DNA of 64,000 nucleotides from Tateyamaria omphalii (GCF_014651375.1 NZ_BMWT01000003.1:496001-560000); one strand, 5' to 3'. Shown: positions 1 to 10,192, counted from the first letter of the stretch. The notes: generated from the sequence alone by a model not told the origin. Numbers and translations are program-made.

Positions 1-1
1 G

Positions 2-1249
2 GCGGAAGGGTTTACCTGTCTGAACCTGAAAAAACAGGGTGCGTTTGACGACATTGCGCGGCTGATTGTCAGCCCGGGCATTCCGCATCTTTACCCGACC
101 CCCAACCCGGTGATCGCTGCGGCATGGGCTGCCGGTGTGCCGGTGGACAATGACATCGGGCTGTTCTTCCAATCCTTTGCCACTTCCGATTGGAACCGCT
201 TTGACACCGTGCCGCGGGTCATTGCCGTGACCGGGTCTAATGGCAAATCGACGACCTGCGCCCTGATCCATCACATCATGGAGGTCGCGGGCCGCCCCAG
301 CCAGCTTGCGGGCAATATCGGGCGCGGTGTGTTGGACATCGACCCGCCCCATGATGGTGAGATCGTGGTGCTGGAACTGTCGAGCTACCAGACTGACCTC
401 GCGCGCAGCCTGACGCCGGATGTGGCCGTGTTCACCAACCTGTCGCCGGATCATCTGGATCGGCATGCGGGTATGGGTGGATATTTTGCCGCCAAGCGCA
501 GGCTTTTTGCCGAGGGTGGCCCGGACCGGGCTGTCATTGGCGTGGATGAAGACGAAGGGCGATCCCTTGCGGGGCAACTGAGCGAAGGCCCCAGCGATGA
601 CCGCGTGATCCGTGTGTCTGTGGCGGAAAAGCTGACCGGACCCGGCTGGCAGGTCTTTGCGAAAAAGGGCTTTTTGGCCGAGTACCGCAAGGGACGTCAG
701 GTTGCGTCCATTGATCTGCGCGAGGTTGCAGGCTTGCCCGGCGCGCACAATCACCAGAATGCCTGTGCCGCCTATGCTGCTGCGCGTGCGGTTGGTGTGG
801 CGCCTAAGGTGATCGAACAGGCCTTTCACAGTTTTGCGGGCTTGCCGCATCGCAGCCAGACCATCGCCGAGGCAGATGGTGTGCGCTATGTGAATGACAG
901 CAAGGCCACGAATGTGGACAGCGCGGCCAAGGCGCTGATGGCGTTCAAGAACATTCGTTGGATTTGTGGCGGGTTGCAGAAAGAGGGCGGGCTTGATCCG
1001 CTCAACGACGCCTCGTCCGGTGTGCGCAAAGCCTATGTCATCGGGCGAGAAGCGGCGCAGTTCGCGATGCAACTGAATGTCGAAGCGCAGGTGTGCGGCA
1101 CGATGTCGGCGGCAGTGGACGCTGCGATGCAAGAAGCTGAGGCCGGAGATGTGGTTCTGCTTGCGCCTGCTGCAGCCAGTTTCGATCAATATGACAGTTT
1201 TGAGCGGCGAGGCGATGACTTTGTCACTGAGGTCACGAAGCGGCTGTAA
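2..1249 (+). CDS. murD: UDP-N-acetylmuramoylalanine--D-glutamate ligase (5' partial)
   Basis: MurD adds D-glutamate to UDP-MurNAc-L-Ala in the cytoplasmic stage of peptidoglycan synthesis. The reading frame is open from the window edge, so the N-terminal nucleotide-binding part is missing; about 415 residues are visible, against roughly 450-470 for a full MurD. The Mur-ligase ATP loop reads VTGSNGKST, the central domain has the NDSKATN motif, and the C-terminus carries [19 protein letters not shown], close to the MurD signature. It is the first visible gene of the dcw cluster; ftsW, murG and murC follow after two inserted genes. The identification is firm; only the start is unknown because it lies outside the window. 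Confidence 0.95.
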   Translation, partial: AEGFTCLNLKKQGAFDDIARLIVSPGIPHLYPTPNPVIAAAWAAGVPVDNDIGLFFQSFATSDWNRFDTVPRVIAVTGSNGKSTTCALIHHIMEVAGRPSQLAGNIGRGVLDIDPPHDGEIVVLELSSYQTDLARSLTPDVAVFTNLSPDHLDRHAGMGGYFAAKRRLFAEGGPDRAVIGVDEDEGRSLAGQLSEGPSDDRVIRVSVAEKLTGPGWQVFAKKGFLAEYRKGRQVASIDLREVAGLPGAHNHQNACAAYAAARAVGVAPKVIEQAFHSFAGLPHRSQTIAEADGVRYVNDSKATNVDSAAKALMAFKNIRWICGGLQKEGGLDPLNDASSGVRKAYVIGREAAQFAMQLNVEAQVCGTMSAAVDAAMQEAEAGDVVLLAPAAASFDQYDSFERRGDDFVTEVTKRL

Positions 1250-1288
1250 TCCAAAGGCGCGCCTACGGCGCATTCCATTCTGATTTTG

Positions 1289-1312
1289 AAAAAGCCTTTT
1301 GGCTTTCCCAAA
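1289..1312. terminator. Bidirectional terminator-like hairpin between murD and the flavoprotein gene
   Basis: AAAGCC (1291-1296), a TTTT loop and GGCTTT (1301-1306) form a hairpin flanked by A/T runs on both sides. It lies between the convergent 3' ends of murD and the minus-strand flavoprotein gene, where a shared terminator is expected. The stem is short, so confidence is moderate. Confidence 0.5.
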
Positions 1313-1323
1313 AAGGGGTGTGA

Positions 1324-2490
1324 TCAGCTCTGAAGCGCCCGTGCAGCGGCCATGGCGGATGACCAGGCCCATTGGAAGTTATAGCCCCCCAACCAGCCGG
1401 TGACATCAAGGGCTTCGCCGATGAAGTACAGGCCCGGTGTGATCTGCGACTCCATTGTTTTTGAGCTGACCTGACCCGTTTCAATACCGCCACGGGTCAC
1501 TTCGGCGGTGCGGTAGCCTTCGGTGCCGCTTGGGGTCAGGGCCCAGTGGTGCAGGTCATGGGTCAGGGCTTCAATCCGCGCGTCGGACAGATCGCCAAGG
1601 CGGCCCGACATGTCCAGCTGCGTGGACAGATGATCGACAAGCCGGGCGGGCAGGTGGCGTGCCAGTTCGGTTGTCAGCGCTTTCTTTCCGTCGCTGCGCC
1701 GTTTGGCCCGCAGGATGCCGGCGAGGTCCGTTTCCGGGGCGAGGTGAACGGTGATGTCCTGGCCTGTGTTCCAATAGCTGGACGCCTGCAGGATGGCCGG
1801 ACCGGAGAGGCCGCGATGGGTGAACAGCATCGCTTCGTCAAAGCTGGTGCCGTTGGCCGTAACCCGGGCCGGGCAGGAGACGCCCGAGATGTCGGCAAAG
1901 CGGCGGTCTGTGAAGGTGAATGGGACAAGCGCCGGTTCGGTTGTCGTCACGCGGTGCCCAAACTGGCGTGCGGTATCGTAGGCGAACCCGGTTGCGCCCA
2001 TTTTCGGGATGGATTTGCCACCTGTGGCGATCACCAGGTTGCGGCATGTGATGCGACGGCTGTTGCTGAGAAGGGCGACAAAGCCATTGCCGTCCCTGGC
2101 GATATCGGTGACCGATGTTTGCAGGAGGAGGTCAGCGCCTGCCTGGTCCATGAGGCCCCGGAGCATTGCGATGATGTCCTTGGCCGAGTGGTCGCAAAAT
2201 AGCTGTCCCAGCGTCTTTTCGTGCCAAGCGATACCATGACGGTCCACCAGTTCGATGAAATCCCATTGCGTGTAGCGGGCGAGAGCCGATTTGGCGAAAT
2301 GAGGGTTCTGGCTGATGAAGGCGTGGGCGTCGCAGTGAAGGTTGGTGAAGTTGCAGCGTCCGCCGCCGGAAATGCGGATCTTTTCCCCCGGCGCCTTGGC
2401 GTGATCAATCAGCAGCACGCGCCCGCTTGCATGTGCTGCGCACATCATGCCTGCGGCTCCGGCCCCTATGACGAGCGTGTCGTATTCCAT
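1324..2490 (-). CDS. HI0933/BaiN-type NAD(P)/FAD-dependent oxidoreductase
   Basis: The protein is a flavoprotein of the HI0933 (YhiN/BaiN) family; the physiological substrate of most members is unknown, although BaiN acts on bile-acid intermediates. With the start at 2490 it has 388 residues. The N-terminus holds a dinucleotide-binding loop, VIGAGAAGMMCA, followed by the family motif ISGGGRCNFTN, and the C-terminus carries GEALDVTGWLGGYNFQWA, the second FAD contact. The frame extends further upstream (to 2553), but the flavin-binding strand normally sits at the very N-terminus, so the ATG at 2490 is preferred. It is convergent with murD and divergent from the peroxiredoxin gene, so it interrupts the dcw cluster on the opposite strand. 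Family assignment is secure, function is not. Confidence 0.85.
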   Translation of the reverse strand: MEYDTLVIGAGAAGMMCAAHASGRVLLIDHAKAPGEKIRISGGGRCNFTNLHCDAHAFISQNPHFAKSALARYTQWDFIELVDRHGIAWHEKTLGQLFCDHSAKDIIAMLRGLMDQAGADLLLQTSVTDIARDGNGFVALLSNSRRITCRNLVIATGGKSIPKMGATGFAYDTARQFGHRVTTTEPALVPFTFTDRRFADISGVSCPARVTANGTSFDEAMLFTHRGLSGPAILQASSYWNTGQDITVHLAPETDLAGILRAKRRSDGKKALTTELARHLPARLVDHLSTQLDMSGRLGDLSDARIEALTHDLHHWALTPSGTEGYRTAEVTRGGIETGQVSSKTMESQITPGLYFIGEALDVTGWLGGYNFQWAWSSAMAAARALQS

Positions 2491-2598
2491 GAGGTTCCCG
2501 TGCAGCATCGCACATAAAGGGTCAAGGTGTCGGGGTTGTGTGGGCCTTTGCATTTCCTAGGTCGGTGACAATGTCGCAAGCAAAGAAGGATCTGCAGA

Positions 2599-3126
2599 AT
2601 GACAGTTTTGGCCGCCGGGAGCGTTTTTCCGAAACTTGATGTTGCCAGATTGGGCGGCGGCACGCTGACCCTTGGTGCGCCGCGGGGCGGGCATGACTGG
2701 CAATTGGTTGTTGTCTATCGCGGCCTGCATTGCCCGTTGTGCAAAACCTACCTGTCGAAGCTGCAGGTGCTTGAGAGTGACTTCAACGCGCTGGGCGTTG
2801 ATGTTGTGGCTGTTTCCGGTGATCCGGAAGCCAAGGCGCAGGCCATGGTGGATGAGAAAGAGCTGAGCCTGGCCATGGGCTACGGCCTGAGTGTGGCGCA
2901 GATGGATGCGCTAGGTGTCTATATCTCGGACCCGCGCAGCCCGCAGGAAACCGATCAGCCATTCCCGGAGCCGGGCCTGTTTGTGGTGAACGGTGACGGC
3001 GCGATCCAGATGGTGGATGTGTCGAACGCGCCGTTCCTGCGCCCGGATCTTGAGAGCGTGGTCAAGGGTATCACCTTTGTCCGATCGAATGACTACCCGA
3101 TCCGGGGTATGCACAAGGCTGCCTGA
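2599..3126 (+). CDS. Peroxiredoxin-like AhpC/TSA family protein
   Basis: This 175-residue thioredoxin-fold protein of the AhpC/TSA (redoxin) class probably reduces peroxides or other thiol substrates in the cytoplasm. The active-site region reads VVYRGLHCPLCKTYL, placing a C-x-x-C pair about 45 residues in, as in the peroxiredoxin-like group rather than in typical 2-Cys peroxiredoxins. AAGGA lies about nine bases before the ATG and supports this start. It is divergent from the flavoprotein gene (gap about 108 bases) and is followed by a hairpin before ftsW, so it looks like its own transcription unit inside the dcw cluster. Enzymatic specificity cannot be read from the sequence. Confidence 0.8.
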   Translation: MTVLAAGSVFPKLDVARLGGGTLTLGAPRGGHDWQLVVVYRGLHCPLCKTYLSKLQVLESDFNALGVDVVAVSGDPEAKAQAMVDEKELSLAMGYGLSVAQMDALGVYISDPRSPQETDQPFPEPGLFVVNGDGAIQMVDVSNAPFLRPDLESVVKGITFVRSNDYPIRGMHKAA

Positions 3127-3147
3127 CCGGGCGGCGTAACCCCGCTT

Positions 3148-3175
3148 GCGGGCCAGTAAACTAAGGCTGGCCCGC
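3148..3175 (+). terminator. Hairpin between the peroxiredoxin gene and ftsW
   Basis: GCGGGCCAG (3148-3156) and CTGGCCCGC (3167-3175) are perfect complements around a ten-base loop, 22 bases after the peroxiredoxin stop. Only TTGATCATTTG follows, not a strong T run, so it may be a terminator or an mRNA-stabilising structure. Confidence 0.5.
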
Positions 3176-3258
3176 TTGATCATTTGTCGCTATGCTATCG
3201 CGCAGCACCTCGGATCAACCGGGGGCATGAGGCAGTACAGGCAGCAAGGCGGCAGATC

Positions 3259-4422
3259 ATGACTGAGATGGTCTATGGTGCGGTCCCGGTGCGGGACGGT
3301 GAACCGATTCTTCCAAAATGGTGGCGCACAGTCGACAAGTGGTCACTGAGTTGCGTTCTTTTCCTGTTCGCCATTGGCCTGTTGCTGGCGCTGGCGGCCT
3401 CGGTTCCACTGGCTGAGAAGAACGGCTTTCCCCCGTTTCACTATGTTGCGCGGCAGGCGTTCTTTGGATCGGTTGCGCTGATCGTGATGATCATCACGTC
3501 GATGATGTCCCCTGGGGTGGTGCGTCGGCTGGCTGTGCTGGGTTTCCTCGTGTCCTTTGTGGCGCTGGCACTATTGCCGTTCTTTGGAACCGATTTTGGT
3601 AAGGGGGCCGTGCGTTGGTATTCGATGGGCTTTGCCAGCATCCAGCCGTCTGAATTTTTGAAGCCCGGATTTGTCGTGGCAGCCGCATGGATGCTGGCGG
3701 CGAGTCAGGAGTTGAACGGCCCACCAGGCAGGACCTGGTCCTTTGCGCTGTGCGTTTCGATCGTTTTGATGCTGGCCTTGCAGCCGGACTTCGGGCAGGC
3801 CTGCCTTGTCCTATTTGGCTGGGGTGTGATGTATTTCGTGGCTGGTGCGCCCATGATCCTTCTGGTCGGCATGGCCGGGCTGGTCGTGTTCGGCGGTACC
3901 ATTGCCTATTCCAATTCCGAGCACTTCGCCCGGCGGATTGATGGCTTTCTGAGCCCGGATGTCGATCCGCGGACACAGCTGGGCTATGCCACCAACGCCA
4001 TTCAGGAAGGTGGTCTGTTCGGCGTGGGCGTGGGTGAGGGGCAGGTGAAGTGGTCGCTTCCCGATGCGCATACCGACTTCATCATTGCCGTGGCGGCCGA
4101 GGAATACGGTTTGATCCTCGTCCTGTGCATCATCGCGCTTTATACAGGGATCGTTGTGCGGTCGCTGATGCGCCTTCTGCGTGAGCGTGATCCGTTCATC
4201 CGCCTTGCGGGCACCGGGCTGGCCTGCATGTTCGGGGTTCAGGCGATGATCAACATGGGTGTTGCCGTGCGTCTGTTGCCTGCCAAGGGCATGACGTTGC
4301 CCTTTGTAAGCTATGGTGGCTCGTCCGTGATTGCGTCTGGTATTGCCGTGGGCATGTTGCTGGCTTTTACGCGGAGCCGCCCGCAGGGCGAGATATCTGA
4401 TCTTTTGGGGCGCCGCCGATGA
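3259..4422 (+). CDS. ftsW: SEDS peptidoglycan polymerase FtsW
   Basis: FtsW is the septal peptidoglycan glycosyltransferase of the SEDS family, working with the division transpeptidase in the inner membrane. The 387-residue protein has a short cytoplasmic N-terminus and about ten hydrophobic segments. The loop [17 protein letters not shown] carries the SEDS aspartate region, and the C-terminal signature [14 protein letters not shown] is intact. The frame is open further upstream, but the ATG at 3259 gives the usual FtsW length. The stop overlaps the murG start (ATGA), so ftsW and murG are translationally coupled. FtsW rather than RodA is favoured by its place between murD and murG. Confidence 0.95.
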   Translation: MTEMVYGAVPVRDGEPILPKWWRTVDKWSLSCVLFLFAIGLLLALAASVPLAEKNGFPPFHYVARQAFFGSVALIVMIITSMMSPGVVRRLAVLGFLVSFVALALLPFFGTDFGKGAVRWYSMGFASIQPSEFLKPGFVVAAAWMLAASQELNGPPGRTWSFALCVSIVLMLALQPDFGQACLVLFGWGVMYFVAGAPMILLVGMAGLVVFGGTIAYSNSEHFARRIDGFLSPDVDPRTQLGYATNAIQEGGLFGVGVGEGQVKWSLPDAHTDFIIAVAAEEYGLILVLCIIALYTGIVVRSLMRLLRERDPFIRLAGTGLACMFGVQAMINMGVAVRLLPAKGMTLPFVSYGGSSVIASGIAVGMLLAFTRSRPQGEISDLLGRRR

Positions 4423-5516
4423 CGCAACAGCCGCTCCTTCTCATCGCTGCCGGTGGCACCGGCGGGCACATGTTCCCCGCTCAGGCCTTGGCCGAGGCGA
4501 TGCTGGCACGTGGCTGGCGTGTGAAGCTGAGCACCGATGCACGCGGCGCGCGCTACACGGGTGGCTTCCCCCACACGACCAAGATCGAACAGGTGTCATC
4601 CGCCACCTTTGCGCGTGGTGGGGTTCTGGCCAAGGCAGCAGTGCCATTTCGCATTGCGGCGGGTATTGCCGCTGCAAAGATCAAGATGCTGCGGGATCGT
4701 CCCGCTGTCGTCGTGGGCTTTGGCGGCTATCCGACTATTCCGGCGCTTGCTGCTGCTACGATCCTGCGTGTCCCGCGCATGATCCATGAGCAGAATGGTG
4801 TGCTGGGCCGTGTGAACCAGCTTTTTGCCAAGCGCGTCGATGCGGTGGCTTGCGGGACATGGCCCACTGAACTGCCCGAGGGCGTCGAGGGCACCTTTGT
4901 CGGTAACCCGGTGCGCAATTCGGTGCTGGAGCGGGCCGGGGCGGGTTACATCGCGCCCGGTGACTACCCGATGGAGATTTTGGTGATTGGTGGCAGCCAG
5001 GGTGCGCGCATCTTGTCCGATGTGATCCCGCCGGCGATTGCCAGCCTGTCGATGGATCGTTTGCGCAACATCCGGGTCAGCCATCAGGCGCGGGGCGAGG
5101 ATGAGGAGCGTGTGCGCGCCTTCTATGCTGAAAACGGGATCAATGCCGATGTGCAGCCGTTCTTTCACGACGTGCCGCGCCGGATGACCGAGTCGCAGTT
5201 GATCATCTCGCGCTCGGGGGCATCGTCGGTTGCGGACATTTCGATTATTGGTCGTCCGTCGATCCTGGTGCCGCTTGCGTCTGCCATTCGGGATGAACAG
5301 ACAGCCAATGCGCGTGGTCTGGTGGATGCGGGGGCGGCCATCCTGATTCCCGAAAGCCAGTTGAGCGTCGAGGCTGTTGCCGAACAGATCAACACCGTGC
5401 TGGACAATCCCGATGGGGCGTTGCAGATGGCCAACGCCGCGCTGACCGTCGGCAAGCCGGATGCCACTGAACAGCTTGTCTACATGGTCGAAACCCTCAG
5501 CCAGAAAGGGGCCTGA
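4419..5516 (+). CDS. murG: UDP-GlcNAc--lipid I GlcNAc transferase MurG
   Basis: MurG transfers GlcNAc from UDP-GlcNAc to lipid I on the cytoplasmic face of the inner membrane, making lipid II. The 365-residue length is typical. The glycine-rich donor-side loop [12 protein letters not shown] is at the N-terminus, a second loop reads [13 protein letters not shown], and the C-terminal UDP-GlcNAc-binding part reads [11 protein letters not shown] followed by a conserved Q-T-A-N-A. It overlaps ftsW by four bases and is followed after two bases by murC, so the three genes are one operon. Confidence 0.97.
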   Translation: MTQQPLLLIAAGGTGGHMFPAQALAEAMLARGWRVKLSTDARGARYTGGFPHTTKIEQVSSATFARGGVLAKAAVPFRIAAGIAAAKIKMLRDRPAVVVGFGGYPTIPALAAATILRVPRMIHEQNGVLGRVNQLFAKRVDAVACGTWPTELPEGVEGTFVGNPVRNSVLERAGAGYIAPGDYPMEILVIGGSQGARILSDVIPPAIASLSMDRLRNIRVSHQARGEDEERVRAFYAENGINADVQPFFHDVPRRMTESQLIISRSGASSVADISIIGRPSILVPLASAIRDEQTANARGLVDAGAAILIPESQLSVEAVAEQINTVLDNPDGALQMANAALTVGKPDATEQLVYMVETLSQKGA

Positions 5517-5518
5517 CA

Positions 5519-6925
5519 ATGAATGCCGCAACCAAACTGCCCGGAGACGTTGGTGCCATCCACTTTGTGGGGATTGGCGGGATTGGCATGTCGGGCATTG
5601 CAGAGGTTCTGCTGAACCACGGCTATGTTGTGCAGGGCTCGGACCTAAAGCGAACACCGATCACGGATCGGTTGCAGGAACTGGGCGCGCGTGTGTTCGT
5701 GGGCCAGACTGCGAAGAATATCGAAGAGGCTGAGGTCGTTGTGATCTCGTCCGCCATCAAGCCGGGCAATGCTGAGCTGGACGCGGCGCGGGCGCGGGGC
5801 CTGCCCATTGTGCGGCGGGCCGAGATGCTGGCGGAGCTGATGCGCTTGCGGTCGAACATTGCGGTGGCTGGGACACACGGCAAGACGACGACCACGACGA
5901 TGGTTGCGGCCCTGCTAGATGAGGGCAAGTTTGACCCGACCGTTGTGAATGGCGGCATCATTCATGCCTATGGCTCGAACGCCCGCAAGGGTGATGGCGA
6001 GTGGATGGTGGTGGAGGCCGACGAGAGCGACGGCACTTTCAATCGGTTGCCTGCGACCATTGCCATCGTGACCAATATTGACCCCGAGCATATGGAGCAT
6101 TGGGGCACTGAAGAGGCTCTGCACAAGGGCTTTTACGACTTTGTGTCGAACATCCCGTTCTATGGTTTGGCCGTGTGCTGTACTGACGATCCGGATGTGC
6201 AAAGCCTTGTGGGCAAGATCACGGACCGTCGCGTGGTGACCTATGGCTTCAACGCGCAAGCGGATGTGCGGGCGATGAACCTGACCTACCAGAACGGCGT
6301 GGCGCATTTCGACATTGCCTTGCAGGCCGAGGATCAGGTGATCAAAGGATGCAGCCTGCCGATGCCCGGGGATCACAACGTGTCGAACGCGCTCAGCGCT
6401 GTCGCCGTTGCCCGCCATCTGGGTATGAAAGCGGATGAAATCCGCAATGCTCTGTCCAGTTTTGGCGGCGTTAACCGTCGGTTTACCCGTGTGGGCGAGG
6501 TTGAGGGCATCACGATCATCGACGATTACGGCCACCACCCAACCGAGATTGCTGCCGTTTTGAAAGCTGCGCGCCAAGCCACGTCAGGCCGCGTGATCGC
6601 GGTCCACCAGCCGCACCGCTACACGCGGCTGCATCATCATTTCGATGATTTCTGTTCCTGTTTCAATGACGCGGATGTCGTGGGGATCGCGGATATCTTT
6701 GCCGCAGGCGAGGACCCGATTGAGGGGGCCAGCCGAGACGATCTGGTGGCGGGGCTGATCCGTCACGGTCACCGCCATGCGCGGGCCGTTGTGGATGAGA
6801 ACGATCTGGAGCGCTTGGTGCGCGAACAGGCCCGCCCGGGTGACATGGTTGTCTGCCTTGGGGCAGGGTCGATCAGCGCCTGGGCCAATGGTTTGCCAGC
6901 GAGGCTGCACAAGGGGGCTGCGTGA
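5519..6925 (+). CDS. murC: UDP-N-acetylmuramate--L-alanine ligase
   Basis: MurC adds L-alanine to UDP-MurNAc, the first amino-acid step of the stem peptide. The 468-residue protein starts with the UDP-binding loop [12 protein letters not shown], has the Mur-ligase ATP loop [12 protein letters not shown], the motif EADESDGTF in the central domain and DDYGHHPTE in the C-terminal domain. All of these are diagnostic. Its TGA overlaps the GTG start of the next small membrane gene (GTGA at 6922-6925), so translation is probably coupled into the membrane-gene chain that separates it from murB. Confidence 0.97.
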   Translation: MNAATKLPGDVGAIHFVGIGGIGMSGIAEVLLNHGYVVQGSDLKRTPITDRLQELGARVFVGQTAKNIEEAEVVVISSAIKPGNAELDAARARGLPIVRRAEMLAELMRLRSNIAVAGTHGKTTTTTMVAALLDEGKFDPTVVNGGIIHAYGSNARKGDGEWMVVEADESDGTFNRLPATIAIVTNIDPEHMEHWGTEEALHKGFYDFVSNIPFYGLAVCCTDDPDVQSLVGKITDRRVVTYGFNAQADVRAMNLTYQNGVAHFDIALQAEDQVIKGCSLPMPGDHNVSNALSAVAVARHLGMKADEIRNALSSFGGVNRRFTRVGEVEGITIIDDYGHHPTEIAAVLKAARQATSGRVIAVHQPHRYTRLHHHFDDFCSCFNDADVVGIADIFAAGEDPIEGASRDDLVAGLIRHGHRHARAVVDENDLERLVREQARPGDMVVCLGAGSISAWANGLPARLHKGAA

Positions 6926-7242
6926 GCATCGTTGAGTTCATCCTGCAGTTTGCGGTGCACGGCATTCCTTTGATCGCGTTCCCGGTGGCGCTGGTCTGGG
7001 GGCTGAAGCCTGTGGTGTACACCCTGGTGTTGCTTGCATGCGCGATGCTTGTGGGGCCGTACCTGTTTTTTGGTGCTTGGGCGCTGATTGAAGGTATCTC
7101 TCTTTCAGACACGATTGAGCAAGTGCGCCAGACCGGTATCGGTATGGTGCTGTTGGCTGGCTATATGATGGCTTCTTCGATGGTGTGTGCGCTTTTTGCT
7201 GCTGCGGTGCGTTTTGCCTGGACCAAGTGGAGGGCGGCGTGA
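6922..7242 (+). CDS. Small membrane protein, first of five coupled genes
   Basis: This 106-residue protein begins with GTG inside the murC stop (GTGA). It is strongly hydrophobic with about three predicted membrane segments: residues about 5-25, a second ending near the [14 protein letters not shown] stretch, and a third containing [16 protein letters not shown]. It ends in a basic tail. I do not recognise a family. Its position, sealed between murC and the next membrane gene with overlapping start and stop codons, makes it a genuine gene of the dcw operon and suggests an envelope role, but no activity can be deduced. Confidence 0.7.
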   Translation: MSIVEFILQFAVHGIPLIAFPVALVWGLKPVVYTLVLLACAMLVGPYLFFGAWALIEGISLSDTIEQVRQTGIGMVLLAGYMMASSMVCALFAAAVRFAWTKWRAA

Positions 7243-7469
7243 CGACACTCGCCATCGTATTCAGCCTGCTTTTGATGCCTCTGGGTGTAATCCTGCGCAT
7301 GCGCAACCTGCCCATGGTGTTGGGCGTGTTGATCGTGCTGTGTGTGATCTTGAGCCTGTACAATCTGTTTGCAGGGACACCCGGATCACCGTTGTTCTTT
7401 GCTGGCCCGGCGGCCCTTGCGCTTATGCTGGGCTGGACCTTGGGCAAACGGTTCGGGGGACGGGGCTGA
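7239..7469 (+). CDS. Small membrane protein, second of five coupled genes
   Basis: The preferred start is the GTG at 7239, which overlaps the preceding TGA in the same GTGA arrangement seen one gene earlier; an ATG at 7185 is possible but lies inside the preceding gene. The 76-residue product has three hydrophobic segments, starting with a leader-like [15 protein letters not shown], and a short basic C-terminus (LGKRFGGRG). No family recognised. The next gene starts within its stop codon (TGATG). Confidence 0.65.
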   Translation: MTTLAIVFSLLLMPLGVILRMRNLPMVLGVLIVLCVILSLYNLFAGTPGSPLFFAGPAALALMLGWTLGKRFGGRG

Positions 7470-7729
7470 TGTTGCTGTGGGCCTGCATAGGCTGGGTGTT
7501 TGCCGCGACGATTGTTGCGATGCTGCCTATGCGTCATCAATACATTCCTGGTATTGCCCTGCTGATCGCGGCGCCTGTACTGATTGCGTGGGTGGGCATC
7601 ACCGTGGCCTGGTGGGCCGGTTGTCTTGCGCTTGCGGCCTTTGTGTCGATGTTTCGCAATCCGCTGCGCTATTTCATGGCCAAGGCCCGTGGCCAGAACC
7701 CTCAACTTCCGCCGGAGTTCCGTTCATGA
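7469..7729 (+). CDS. DUF2484-like small membrane protein
   Basis: The ATG at 7469 shares its A with the previous TGA. The 86-residue product has three hydrophobic segments and contains VFAATIVAMLPMRHQ near the start and SMFRNPLRYF near the end. These resemble the pattern in the DUF2484 gene that follows (AANVLAMMPSR... and ILRWPVIYL), so the two probably arose by duplication. DUF2484 is, from memory, a Rhodobacterales family of unknown function often sitting beside mur genes and sometimes mislabelled as MurC. The stop overlaps the next ATG. Confidence 0.7.
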   Translation: MLLWACIGWVFAATIVAMLPMRHQYIPGIALLIAAPVLIAWVGITVAWWAGCLALAAFVSMFRNPLRYFMAKARGQNPQLPPEFRS

Positions 7730-7974
7730 GTCTATCCCTGATCCTTGCGTGCCTGTGGGGCGTCGCGGCGAACGTGCTTGCAATGATGCCCAGCCGGGAT
7801 AACCATTGGACAAATGCCTATGCGCTTATTGCGATTGGTATTCCCATTATTGGCTATGTCACGTGGCAGCATGGTCCGTGGTTGGGGCTTATCGTCATGG
7901 TTGCGGGGATGAGTATCTTGCGGTGGCCAGTCATTTACCTCAGCCGCTGGGTCAAAGGGAGGTTGATCCGATGA
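7726..7974 (+). CDS. DUF2484 family membrane protein
   Basis: The 82-residue product begins MSLSLILACLWGVAANVLAM and continues with PSRDNHW, then two more hydrophobic segments and a basic end ([10 protein letters not shown]). This matches what I know of the DUF2484 family, which has no assigned function. The ATG at 7726 overlaps the previous stop by four bases and its own stop overlaps the next ATG by four bases. Being embedded among murC, murB and ddl makes a role in cell-wall assembly likely but unproven. Confidence 0.75.
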   Translation: MSLSLILACLWGVAANVLAMMPSRDNHWTNAYALIAIGIPIIGYVTWQHGPWLGLIVMVAGMSILRWPVIYLSRWVKGRLIR

Positions 7975-8240
7975 TGTATGCAATTGCCTTGACGGCACTG
8001 GGTCTGGGGATCGTGGCGGGTTGGTCTCTGGCTGCCCGGTTCATGTTGCGCAGTTTGGTCGCTGTGATCATTGTTCTTGTATCGGCGGTGTTGTGGGTTT
8101 CTATGGCACCGAACACACTTCCCGGCGATGGGTTTGCGGCAGTCGTTGCCACCTTTCTTGTGGCAATGCCGATGGCGGCGGGACTGTTGGGGGGCGCTGT
8201 ATTTTGTGGGTTGATCCGGCGTCACAGCAAGGCGACTTGA
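7971..8240 (+). CDS. Small membrane protein, last of five coupled genes
   Basis: The 89-residue product starts at the ATG overlapping the DUF2484 stop. It has three hydrophobic segments (around residues 3-22, 28-45 and 55-82) and a short basic end, RRHSKAT. No family recognised. It is followed after about 31 bases by murB, so the five-gene chain from 6922 to 8240 is an uninterrupted translationally coupled block between murC and murB. Confidence 0.65.
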   Translation: MMYAIALTALGLGIVAGWSLAARFMLRSLVAVIIVLVSAVLWVSMAPNTLPGDGFAAVVATFLVAMPMAAGLLGGAVFCGLIRRHSKAT

Positions 8241-8271
8241 CCTCTTGCATCCATGGCGGCATTGCAGCGCC

Positions 8272-9195
8272 ATGACGTATGACCTGCCAGCCGTTCGCGG
8301 CACACTGACTCCGAACAAGGATCTGTCTGGCCTGACATGGTTGCGTGTCGGCGGCCCGGCGGATTGGTTTTTTCAGCCTGCCGACGTGGAGGACCTGAGC
8401 GCCTTTCTTGCGGCCCTTGATCCTGCCGTTCCGGTCTTTCCCATGGGGGTGGGCAGCAACCTGATCGTGCGGGATGGCGGCCTTCGGGCAGTGGTGATCC
8501 GTCTGGGTCGCGGGTTCAACGGCATCGAGGTAGAGGGCGACACGGTTACCGCGGGTGCGGCGGCTCTTGACGCCCATGTGGCGCGCAAGGCGGCTGATGC
8601 GGGCGTTGACCTGACATTTCTGCGCACCATCCCCGGTGCCATTGGTGGCGCGGTGCGTATGAATGCGGGCTGCTATGGCAGTTACATGGCGGATGTGTTT
8701 GTGCAGGCGCATGTCGTGCTGCGCGATGGCACGGTCACGACACTGGATGCTGGCGATCTGAACTTCCAGTACCGTCAAAGCGCGCTACCGGATGGCGCGG
8801 TCCTGACCCACGTGACGCTGCGCGGCCCCATGGCTGAGCCACAAGAGCTGCATACGCGCATGACCGATCAGCTGGCCAAGCGGGATGCGACCCAGCCCAC
8901 CAAGGACCGTAGCGCGGGGTCTACATTTCGAAATCCGGCCGGGTTCTCGTCCACCGGGAAAGACGATGATGTCCATGATCTGAAGGCGTGGAAGGTCATT
9001 GATGACGCGGGCCTGCGCGGTGCGCGGCGGGGTGGGGCACAGATGAGTGAAAAACACTCGAACTTCATGATCAACACTGGGCAGGCAACCGCCGCCGATC
9101 TCGAAGGTTTGGGCGAAGATGTGCGAAAAAAGGTTTACGATTCCAGTGGCATCACGCTAGAATGGGAAATCATGCGCGTCGGCGATCCGGCTTAG
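8272..9195 (+). CDS. murB: UDP-N-acetylenolpyruvoylglucosamine reductase
   Basis: MurB is the FAD enzyme that reduces UDP-GlcNAc-enolpyruvate to UDP-MurNAc with NADPH. With the start at 8272 it has 307 residues. Motifs in order: [26 protein letters not shown] (FAD site), [21 protein letters not shown] as a long FAD-binding loop, AGSTFRNP with the catalytic serine and KHSNFMIN near the end. The longer frame (from 8245) adds nine residues without family support. The gene follows the small membrane genes and precedes ddl. Confidence 0.95.
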   Translation: MTYDLPAVRGTLTPNKDLSGLTWLRVGGPADWFFQPADVEDLSAFLAALDPAVPVFPMGVGSNLIVRDGGLRAVVIRLGRGFNGIEVEGDTVTAGAAALDAHVARKAADAGVDLTFLRTIPGAIGGAVRMNAGCYGSYMADVFVQAHVVLRDGTVTTLDAGDLNFQYRQSALPDGAVLTHVTLRGPMAEPQELHTRMTDQLAKRDATQPTKDRSAGSTFRNPAGFSSTGKDDDVHDLKAWKVIDDAGLRGARRGGAQMSEKHSNFMINTGQATAADLEGLGEDVRKKVYDSSGITLEWEIMRVGDPA

Positions 9196-9271
9196 GGTTT
9201 TCCGCGCAAGGCAGGCCGATTTTCGGCGTATAAATCGAGGGTTCGCAAAAGAACCCCGGGACTAGAGGCAC

Positions 9272-10192
9272 ATGGCGGGGCAGTCGAGCAGACGTTCCAA
9301 AGTGGCGGTGTTAAAGGGTGGCCCCTCGGCTGAGCGCGAGGTGTCGTTGTCAACGGGACAGGCCTGCGCAGCCGCGCTGAGGGACATGGGTTATGAAGTG
9401 GTCGAGGTCGATGCTGGCCGCGATCTTGCTTCTGTTTTGCAGGACATTGCACCGGATGCCGTTCTGAACTGCCTGCACGGCCGTTGGGGCGAAGATGGCT
9501 GCGTGCAGGGTGTCCTTGAATGGCTGGGCATTCCCTATTCGCATTCCGGCGTTTTGGCCTCGGCCCTGGCGATGGACAAGCAGCGCACGAAAGAGGTGTT
9601 TCGCGCGGCGGGCTTGCCGGTTGTCGACAGCGTTATCCGGTCGAAGGAAGACGTCATGGCCGACCATGTCATGCCGGTGCCCTATGTCGTGAAGCCCAAC
9701 AATGAGGGATCGAGCGTTGGCGTCTATCTTGTGCAGGAGGGGGCCAACAGCCCGCCACGCCTGAGTGACGACATGCCCGCCGAGGTTATGGTCGAAGCCT
9801 TTGCCCATGGCCGCGAATTGACCACCACGGTGATGGATGGTCGCGCGTTGGGTGTGACCGATATCATCACAGATGGGTGGTATGACTACGACGCCAAGTA
9901 CAAGCCCGGCGGATCGCGCCACGTGATCCCGGCGGATGTGCCGAACGAGATTGCCGAGCTGTGTCAGGATTATGCCCTGCGTGCGCACCAGGCACTTGGA
10001 TGCCGGGGCGTGACACGCACCGATTTCCGCTGGGATGAAAGCAAGCGCACCGCAGGTTTGATCCTGCTTGAAATTAACACGCAGCCCGGAATGACCCCAA
10101 CCTCGCTGACGCCCGAACAGGCACAGGCGGCTGGTATGTCCTTTGGCGAGTTTTGCGCCTGGATGGTGGAGGATGCGTCATGCAACCGGTAA
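9272..10192 (+). CDS. ddl: D-alanine--D-alanine ligase
   Basis: Ddl joins two D-alanines for the pentapeptide of peptidoglycan. The 306-residue ATP-grasp protein starts with [16 protein letters not shown], the family N-terminal signature, has the loop [13 protein letters not shown] in the central part and ends with the metal/substrate motif [13 protein letters not shown]. Its stop overlaps the start of ftsQ by 13 bases, as often seen in dcw clusters, so the genes are co-translated. Confidence 0.96.
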   Translation: MAGQSSRRSKVAVLKGGPSAEREVSLSTGQACAAALRDMGYEVVEVDAGRDLASVLQDIAPDAVLNCLHGRWGEDGCVQGVLEWLGIPYSHSGVLASALAMDKQRTKEVFRAAGLPVVDSVIRSKEDVMADHVMPVPYVVKPNNEGSSVGVYLVQEGANSPPRLSDDMPAEVMVEAFAHGRELTTTVMDGRALGVTDIITDGWYDYDAKYKPGGSRHVIPADVPNEIAELCQDYALRAHQALGCRGVTRTDFRWDESKRTAGLILLEINTQPGMTPTSLTPEQAQAAGMSFGEFCAWMVEDASCNR

